Positions 57,017-64,000 of a stretch of 64,000 nt of DNA are shown one piece after another. The notes beneath the pieces were generated by a model. That model was not told where the DNA came from and did no database searches. It saw only the letters and a program-made list of their open reading frames with translations. The stretch is from Tupaia tana. Lineage: Eukaryota > Chordata > Mammalia > Scandentia > Tupaiidae. Location of the stretch: contig JAKSZU010000016.1 of NCBI GenBank assembly GCA_026018925.1, positions 56,393,075 through 56,457,074 on the forward strand, in the 5' to 3' direction. Made by a program: the position numbers and the translations under genes. The stretch's first letter is position 1. Each line of letters begins with the position of its first letter.

Positions 57017-57272
57017 TAAGCAGATGGTGTAATGGTTATGTCACTGGACTCCTACATACTCGAACATGGTTCAAGTCTCGGGCCTGGTGGCTTAAAACTA
57101 ACACCAGGCACATGGATGTGCATGCCCAAAATTCTGAGAGGAGAATGGAGGAGAAGGGATTGCAAAGCATGTCATGCCCTCTGGGGGGTGATTTCTCACT
57201 TTCTGTCTCTCTGGTGAGCACACACACCCTACAGCAGAAACCTCTCCCCCCCAAAAAAAAAAAAATCTCTAC
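57017..57272 (+). repeat. tRNA-derived SINE, class A
   Basis: ATAAGCAGATGGTGTAATGG, ACATGGTTCAAGTCTCGGGCC, CTCTGGGGGGTGATTTC, CCCTACAGCAGAAACC, C7 and A14. The first few head bases are missing or changed. Confidence 0.93.
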
Positions 57273-58915
57273 ACAGATTTCATATTACATATTCAGCACA
57301 AATCCCAGTTTACAGAGGGCAGATTTTGAGAATTATATAAGCATGAGTATGGTAGTAAATTTGCAAGGGAGAAATTTTCTCACTTTAACAGTAATCAGTG
57401 TCTATACAGTAGTGCAGATTTCAGTATTATTTCAGTTATATTTACCTCAGCTTAGCCAAAGCAGTAGTACAAAATTGCCAATGGGACTTCTTTAAAGTGG
57501 AACCCTAAATTTGCTAACCAATAGTTTTTAGTTAACTAGGAGATCTGATCATCTGGATACCCATCCACCTACCTGTCTCTTCTTTAAACAGCCAGAATCA
57601 TAGATTTAGGTATTTCATTTTCTTTGAGCAGCTCTCATGAAACCCAACTTCCAAGAGCTTCTTAGTATTTGGTGTGAATTAGGGGCATATTCTAGAACTT
57701 CTTGATTTTGAGAATGCCCATAGTATTAACTTAAAGTATTTCTCAATTGAGCTAAGTTAGCTGCTGAGTATACCACATGAACGTTCTTGAGTTTTTAGAC
57801 CTTTGTGTTTCTAAAGTAGCATTGTATTTTTTAGTCTTTAGAGAACAGGAAAGATTGTAGTTTCTGAGTTCTTTGCCTTCTGATTAGGATTATATTTTCA
57901 TTTCAGCAATTTTTACTCTGAAACTGCAGAGCCAAATAGAGCTGATTTAACTTGTCAAAGTATCTGGAACCATTGAGGTTTGAGTAAATATAGTTAGCTT
58001 CTCTGATAGTATAGAGAATATATAGTAGTCATCTGTTTTGCATTTGTTTTTTTGGAGGACTCCGTAAAGCCATATATTGAATGGACTAGAACTTTTTGAG
58101 AAACAGCCTGTAGGCTAATGAATGCTTTTATGCTTTTAAAAATGACTATGGGGAATTGCAACTAAAGAGGTGATTCCAGGATGGCAGCTGAGTTTTCATC
58201 GTTGTTCTGGGATTTACACTGAGAAGTATACTTTCTGCCTGATTTTTCCCTTTAATGGAAGTTCATTACTAATACCATTAGACAATGATCTGTAAGATAA
58301 AGGGATAGGAAAAATATGATTAACTTCAGTTATTTATGTGCCAAGTGTATTTGAAAACGTTTCCTCCTAATATAGAAAACTGTTTTTTAAAGATTTTGGA
58401 TTTTATTTAGAAAGAAGGACAAAAAGATTATTTTAGTTACTTTAAATTTTGTGTTTTTATTATATTTATCCAAACAAAAAGTATCCAGGCTCTAATTTCT
58501 ACATAACTTGTTTGCACATTGTTTCTTCTCCCCTTTTATGGCAGTTTCTTACTTCTAAGGATAAAGCTTTTATTTTTCCCTCAAGGGATAACATTTATGT
58601 TTTTCTAATTCCCAAAACTGTTAAAGAAAGTGTGAAAGTGCAAGCTTATATTTGCGGTGTTTACTTTGTTAAATAACTTTGTGCTACCCATACTTCTTGG
58701 TGTAAAGATAAAAAAATGATACTAAGAAACCAAGTGAAAGTAATAGATGCTGGGTACCCACTATATTATTAAGATGTTAACTTGATTCTAAATGCAGATA
58801 GTTCATTGGTATCAGCAGGTATACTGGGTATCTCCCTCAAACATCAGCAAGGTTTGGGCAATTTGGGGGGAAGGAATTAATTTTTGAGTAGAGAGCAGCA
58901 GTAAGCTTTTTCATT
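57273..58915 (+). other. Intron 2 sequence without recognised repeats
   Basis: About 1.6 kb, AT-rich, nothing recognised. Confidence 0.45.
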
Positions 58916-58918
58916 TAA

Positions 58919-60431
58919 TAGGTGGGACAAAAACAGTTGTGTTTTGGACTGTGAATTTTAAATCATTATAACCAGGCTCAGACACATCTTTATTAATCAA
59001 AATAGAAACCATTACAATCAACACATTTTTGCCAATAGGAGATAAGGTTTTTTATTCCTGTAGTATAAGAATCTGTGTATCAGGATTTGACCAGCTCTTG
59101 GAAAACATCTTTTGCACCTTGCTGGTTGTGGAAGTGTTTTCCCTGCAAAAAGTTGTCAAGGTGTTTAAAGAAGTGGTCGTTGGTTAGCGACAGGTCAGGT
59201 GGGTAAGTGTTGGTTGTGTGACATGCCGTCAGTCATTGCTGTGAAGAATAAGACCCTTTCTGTTGACCAATGCCAGCTACACATGTTGCAGTTTTCAGTG
59301 CACCTCATCGATTTGCTGAGCATATTTCTCAGATGTAATTGTTTTCTTGGGATTCAGAAAGCTGTAGTGGATCAGACCCCACCAAACAGTGACCATGTTC
59401 TTTTTTTGGCATAAGTTTGGCTTTGAGAAGTGCTTTGTAGTGTTTTTTGTTTGTTTGTTTTCCAGTTACTGAGCTGGTCGTTGCTGATTGTCCTATAAAA
59501 TCCACTGCTTCCCCCCACCCCCACCATCCACCATAGGTGCGTGTGCTCATTGGAGAGAAACAGAGAGGGGGAAAGTGAGCAATCACTCCCTTTACGGGAT
59601 GGCCATGCTATAATCCCTTTTCCTCCATGCTCCTCTTGGGATTTGGGGCACACACACATACCTACCTACCCAGAGTGATTTTCAAGCTGCCAGGTCCAGG
59701 ACTCAAACCATATGGGAAGCCATGCGGGAATCCAAAACTTTAACCTCTATACTTTAAAGCTCACTTTTTATCTCATTACAGTCCGAATGAAAAGTGTGGT
59801 TTGTTGTTGCATAGAATAAGTGAAGATGACACTTAAAAAAAATTTTTTTTTTAACTTTTTAAATTTATGGTCAGCTCATGAGGCACCTACTCATTGAACT
59901 TTTTTACCTTTCCAATTTGTTTCAAATGCCCACTGACCTTTGAGTGGTCAACACTGGGTTCTTTGGCAACTTCTCATGTAGATTTAAGAGGATCAACTTT
60001 GATGATTGTTCTCAGTTGGTCACTGTCAACTTCTGATGGCAAGTCACTACAGTGCTCCTCATCTTCAAGGTTCTTATCTGTTTTGCAAAACTTCTTGAAC
60101 CACCACCACACTGTACGTTTGTTTGAAGTCCTTGGGCCAAAATGCATTGATGTTGCAAGTTGTCTCTGCTGCTTCACAACCCTTTTTAAACTCGAATGAG
60201 AAAATCATTTACATTTGCTTTTAGTATATCATCATTTCCATAGTCTAAAATAATACATATAAAATAACCAGAAAGTAATAAGTCATTTGCAAAAAAAAGG
60301 TGAAAAATGCACTTTAAAATAATGAATAGCATAACCACATTTATCATAACCACATTTGTTTAAGAATGTATCCACTATCAAATAGCAGATTTCAACAATG
60401 CCAAACTGCAATTACTTTTGTACCAACCAAA
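58919..60431 (-). pseudogene. Hsmar1-like (cecropia-type) mariner, nearly full length, dead
   Basis: Both ends are recognisable inverted repeats: TAGGTGGGACAAAAACAGTTG at the left and GCAATTACTTTTGTACCAACC at the right. The latter is the MADE1/Hsmar1 terminal repeat. Without the inserted SINE the element is about 1.26 kb, close to a full mariner (about 1.3 kb). Minus-strand fragments of transposase are clear. At 59974-60177 lie WWFKKFCK, LEDEE and PSEVD.DQLR, from the DNA-binding part. At 59080-59215 lie PPDLSLTNDHFFKHLDNFLQG and HNQQGAKDVFQEL, near the C terminus. Stops and frameshifts separate them, so no transposase can be made. In the motif PDL...TNDH an Asn occupies the place of the third catalytic Asp. 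No host gene fusion is seen. Related intact sequence in primates contributed the mariner part of SETMAR. Confidence 0.92.
59510..59762 (-). repeat. tRNA-derived SINE, older long class, in mariner
   Basis: Minus strand: AGGTTAAAGTTTTGGATTCC (head truncated), TATGGTTTGAGTCCTGGACC, CCCAAGAGGAGCATGGAGG, CTCTCCAATGAGCACACGC, and a GGGGGTGGGGGG-type end instead of A. The mariner sequence ATAAAATCCACT continues as CACTTTTTATCTC on the other side. Confidence 0.88.
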
Positions 60432-60509
60432 TACCTCTTACATAAAGCTTAAATACAGCAGAGCATTGTAAGTTAGTGAAAAGTATATTGTAATGAACTA
60501 GGAGTCATC

Positions 60510-60628
60510 ATACTGTGTTTAGTACCTAACTTCTGTGACCTTGGGCAGAAGTTCTTACCTCTCTGGTTCTTTATTTTTCCTAGTCAACAAAATTGTAGCA
60601 TTGAACTAGATCAAAGTTCCTGTTGTGT
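60510..60628 (+). repeat. MIR
   Basis: TTCTGTGACCTTGGGCAGAAG, TTACCTCTCTGGTTCTTTA and GTCAACAAAATTGTAG follow MIR sense order (TGTGACCTTGGGCAAG, and so on). Confidence 0.82.
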
Positions 60629-60629
60629 G

Positions 60630-62000
60630 TGTTTTGGAAAATGTGGCAGTGTAGAAGGAGCTTTATGAAATCACAATACAAACACAGGAAAGCATCTCTT
60701 CTTGTCTTCTTTTCATACCTATTTAACCTGAAATTTTTGACCAAACAATAATTTTATACTTAAGCAAAAATATTGATAACTTAAAAAGAATTTGTATATC
60801 TCCATATGTTAAAGAAATTAACACCATAACTGGAAAAAAATAAAGTGTATATAGCAGAGTATGTAGAGAGAGCTCATTCTCTATATTCATTCTTTTCTGT
60901 TATCAAGAGTGCTTTGCTGATCAAATTTGAGGATCACTACATTAGATAATAGTTAAATCTTCCTTCCTGTTCTTGAGTTATGTAACTGATATTAGAGAGC
61001 ATTGACATTTTAAATTTCCCTCCTTCCTCTCCTAAATCAGTGACACTTTCTAGAATTCATGTGTTTATTCACACTAAGCCTTTGTCAAAGTTGTTTGATA
61101 AGAACTCTGCTACAAGATCTTGTCCTGAAAGTGTGGTCCTTAGGGTTGGACCTGGAGAATGATGGGGTGGGAAGTTAAGAGTAATTTCGTAAGGACACTA
61201 GGCACATCTGATGCCCATTAATATTGTTCCTATTCTACCCCTCCACCTCCACATTTTAGCCTAGATTTTGGCAGAATGGAAATCCATGTTTCTGAATTTA
61301 GTATGATTTTTTTTTCTTTCCTCTTATCCTCAGCAACAATAAGTACTCTTGATGGCAGCTGCTATATTAAGCCCAAGAGCTTAAAAGATTAAAAAAACCA
61401 CTAACAGCAGTCAGGAAGAAGTTTAAGGGCTTGTTTTTCTGAAGGTTTGCATTTTCATTCTGGTAGTTGAGTAGAAAATTGCAAACAGGTTGTATTTGGC
61501 AGCTGGAATGCTTTCCAACATCTGGGGAGACCTAACCTTATGTTCACTTCCTATTCAGTGGAAGGTTAGCCAGCCTGTGGTAGAAACTGCAGGCAGTGTT
61601 TGTGTGTATAAGTTATTAGAATTTCTTTTTAGTAAGAAATCTTCTTTCATAGAAATATCATCTTGTTCTCCATTCTTTTGCTAGCTTTCCTGAGTACTTA
61701 ACTTTAAGGTCAGATGCTAAGGAGAGGCCAGAATAAAGAAATATAAGATCTCCTAACAACTTGCCCCTGAAATAGGAATTTGGTGAATTCCTACTTTGGA
61801 GTCATGAGCTGGCCAGCCTTTAGATTTCCACATATATGTCACAGGCTTTTTTATCGTTGGGCTGCTACCACCCAGGACACCGTGTCTCAATAATGTATTA
61901 TAGGTTCAGCATCTGTTACATGTTGTTGTTTTTCTTCTGATAGCTGTTTCAGAGATTCCTAATATCTGCTGATTTTTGGCAAATCTTTAAGTACAATTAA
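60630..62000 (+). other. Intron 2 sequence without recognised repeats
   Basis: AT-rich; nothing recognised. Confidence 0.45.
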
Positions 62001-62004
62001 GCAT

Positions 62005-62237
62005 GTTGTTGCTGTTTTTGCCAGAGGGTGTGTGCACTTGCCATAGACAAAAGAGGGAGAAAGTTGGCGGGGTGGGGGTGGGGAGCATTCCCCAAATAGT
62101 GTGGTCACACGTAATCACTTCTCCTCCTCTTGGGATTTGGACAAGCACACACAAATGTCTGGTGTGTCTTCAAGACTGCAGCAGGCCTTATGGGGGTATG
62201 GCTCTCTTTCACTACTAGGCCACAGGGCCAGCCCTTA
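62005..62237 (-). repeat. tRNA-derived SINE, older long class
   Basis: Minus strand: AGGGCTGGCCCTGTGGCCTAG, a shortened box B region, CCAAATCCCAAGAGGAGGAG, CTCTTTTGTCTATGGCAAG. Confidence 0.82.
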
Positions 62238-62471
62238 AAATCAAAGTTCTTAAAGGTAAATGTGGCTACTGTCTCCTTCCTCTTTCTCTAATGAAATTAG
62301 AATTTTAGAACTGGATTAGAAGCCCTGGAAACGCTTTTATACTGTAAGCAGATGGCATATAATGTGATAGAGAGAATTGGGGTCTATGGCAAACTACTGA
62401 GTGTTTGTCCTTTCTTAAGGCAGTCAGAACCATTTTTCCCTAACTTTACTGAAGTCTAGTTGATAAAAATT

Positions 62472-62639
62472 GCATATATTGTGATGGTACATTGGTAATG
62501 CACACTCTGCAATGCTGAAGCCTAAGAGGGAAGTACTGGATTCATGTCCTAGAGTCTTCCTGTACATGCCAGGTAAACATATATGCTGGTGATTTTGATA
62601 GCTGGAGGCTAGGGGTCCATTGCAATGTGAAGCCAATGT

Positions 62640-62687
<48 letters not shown>

Positions 62688-63015
62688 GAGAGGTTTTTCG
62701 CTATAGGGCGCGTGCACTCTCCAGACAGACAGAGACAGAGAGACAGAAAGCGAGAAATCACCCCCAAGGGGGGATGGCCATGCCGCAATCCCTTCTCCTC
62801 CATTCTCCTCTTGGGATCTTGGGCACGCATGCACACGCGCCCTGCGTGAGTTTTAAGCCACCGGGTCCGGGACGAGAACCACGGTCGACTACGTGGGAGT
62901 CCAGCAACATAGCCATTACACCAACTGCTGGTCCCAATGTGAAGCCAGTGTTGATGGTGCATGTCATTCTTTTTATCTCCCTCCCCCTATTTCTTTCTAT
63001 CTTCATGGAAGAAAT
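62472..63015 (+). repeat. tRNA-derived SINE, family D, split by a class A SINE
   Basis: GATGGTACATTGGTAATGCAC, ATTCATGTCCTAGAGTCTTCC and TGTACATGCCAGGTAAAC on the left; CTCCCTCCCCCTATTTC, ATGGAAGAAATAAATTAAC on the right. Confidence 0.8.
62641..62935 (-). repeat. tRNA-derived SINE, class A, young, with (TTTTG)n tail
   Basis: Minus strand: GGGACCAGCAGTTGGTGTAATGG, CGTGGTTCTCGTCCCGGACC, CCCCCTTGGGGGTGATTTC, CCCTATAGCGAAAAACC, then an (AAAAC)n tail of about 45 nt. Direct repeats of 17 bp (AATGTGAAGCCARTGTT) flank it with one mismatch. Confidence 0.96.
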
Positions 63016-63265
63016 AAATTAACTCTTAAAAAATGTGTACTTAAGCTTTACTGCTTGATGATTTGATGTAAATATACATTGTGAAATATGTGTCACCACT
63101 TTCAATATAATTAACATATCCATCACCTCACATGGTTACCACTTTTCTTGTGGTGAGAGTACTTAATCTTCCTTCTTACTAAATTTCAGTATACAGTAAT
63201 GTCACTGTAGTTACCAGTATTGAGTTATATACTCAAAACCAATTTTCAAAAAGTAATATACTGGC

Positions 63266-64000
63266 CAAACAAAACAGGACTGCTAGTTGAATTGCTATTT
63301 TTGGACAGCTTCATGATTTTGTTTGTGCTAAAGAGAAACTCAGAGGAGTTTTGCTTTACTCACTATCACAAAACTGGTTAGTGTCCAAACCAGGCCTAGA
63401 ACCTGTACGTGTTAGGCTAAATGAGAAAAATCAAGTGATTCAAGTTCAATCATTATTGTCACATGTGTTTCTAAGTTTTTACAAAGTAAGAGTTTCCTGT
63501 TTTCTATATAGTATTTTAAGATCATTAAAGCTAATCTCGCCTTTGGATAAATCAAATGAATCTTGTGGGTTGATCATAAGAGCCCATCATGATGGTGAAA
63601 CAGTTTGTCAGTGGAGCTCCTGGACAGATCAGTTTGCACTTGTTCTGTAGCAACATATGAATTTTCAAGTAAATACATTTTTCCTGTTCCTTACAAATTA
63701 CTTAGGTTGCTTCCATGAATAATGAAAGTTGTGCTATAGGATGCTAGAGATTGCAAAGCACCCCCTGCATCCCCTGCCCACTGTTCATTTTTTTGTTTCT
63801 GTTGCTTGTATTTTCTGTAGCCTCAAAGATAGGTATGTGTATTCAGGGGTGATTGGGAGGGAGGGTGCTGTTAATAGGTTTCTCAACAGCTGTGTTCTTT
63901 TACAGAACACTATCTCTTCTGCTAATAAAGAGGGCTTGCTGGTTAGAATGCTTTATGCTCTGGATAGTGCTTTCCCCTAAATTGATCTTTGCTGTCTGTT
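63266..64000 (+). other. Intron 2 sequence without recognised repeats
   Basis: No repeat, exon or structure recognised. Confidence 0.45.

Larger units (their letters stand above)
62430..63265. mobile_element. L1 LINE 3' untranslated fragment, split by nested SINEs
   Basis: ACTTTACTGAAGTCTAGTTG and ATAAAAATTGCATATATT (left), then TGATGATTTGATGTAAATATAC, ACATATCCATCACCTCACATGG and TTTCAGTATACAGTAATG (right), are typical of old L1 3' ends. The left and right parts join once the SINEs are taken out. Confidence 0.8.

Noticed and set aside
59974-60177. Domesticated mariner gene (SETMAR-like)
   Set aside because: Only fragments are open, stops separate them, and no SET domain or splice-in exon is nearby.
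62424-62834. 136-codon open frame on the minus strand
   Set aside because: It runs through a class A SINE and its tail into flanking L1/D sequence; SINE-derived frames of this type recur in nearly every copy.

Overview
The window is mammalian nuclear DNA and lies inside one very large gene. The only protein-coding sequence I can support is a single internal exon, 3636-3848 on the + strand. It encodes 71 residues that I recognise as exon 2 of AUTS2, the autism susceptibility candidate 2 protein of the non-canonical PRC1.5/AUTS2 Polycomb complex. Positions 1-3635 are therefore the 3' end of AUTS2 intron 1, and 3849-64000 is the beginning of intron 2. AUTS2 is transcribed left to right here. No RNA gene, CpG island, CRISPR array or second gene was found.

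Most of the rest is intron filled with repeats. The dominant element is a tRNA-derived SINE present in more than 50 copies on both strands, in several age classes. The young class (A) is about 260 bp, keeps many CpGs, has A tails and clean target-site duplications. Older long and short relatives (called old A and B here) and a different tRNA-type SINE (D, ending in a CT-rich tract and a GAATAAATAAA-like tail) are also present. Ancient mammalian repeats (L2, MIR, an MLT1-type LTR, MER5/Charlie-like, Tigger-like) and L1 LINEs form the older layer. An antisense L1 of about 5 kb occupies 26.5-31.7 kb and has at least six later insertions. The DNA transposons include a nearly full-length but dead Hsmar1-like mariner (58.9-60.4 kb) and five short mariner-type MITEs, three of them split by SINEs.

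Organism: the L1, L2, MIR and MaLR content says placental mammal. There is no Alu, no typical rodent B1/B2, no carnivore CAN SINE and no bat VES. A 7SL-derived fragment at about 32.3-32.5 kb suggests Euarchontoglires. The abundant tRNA SINEs resemble what I remember of the CYN SINEs of colugos (Dermoptera). I consider a colugo the best guess, but this is an inference that cannot be proven from the window.

Layout: 1-3.6 kb intron 1, with a SINE, a Z-DNA-prone repeat and a 75-bp tandem duplication just before the exon; 3.6-3.85 kb exon 2; 5-8 kb Tigger, MIR, SINEs and an AT cruciform repeat; 8-16 kb mostly unique intron; 16-25 kb L2 and SINE clusters; 26.5-31.7 kb antisense L1; 31.7-37.8 kb dense SINEs; 38-47 kb ancient repeats and SINEs; 47-57 kb nested SINEs, MLT1, L1 and MIR; 58.9-60.4 kb mariner; 62-63.3 kb a triple nest (SINE A in SINE D in L1). 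No undescribed biological system is evident. The items most worth checking are the Hsmar1-like mariner outside anthropoids, the SINE/MITE nesting, the inverted SINEs flanking exon 2, and the tandem duplication and Z-DNA tract upstream of the exon.
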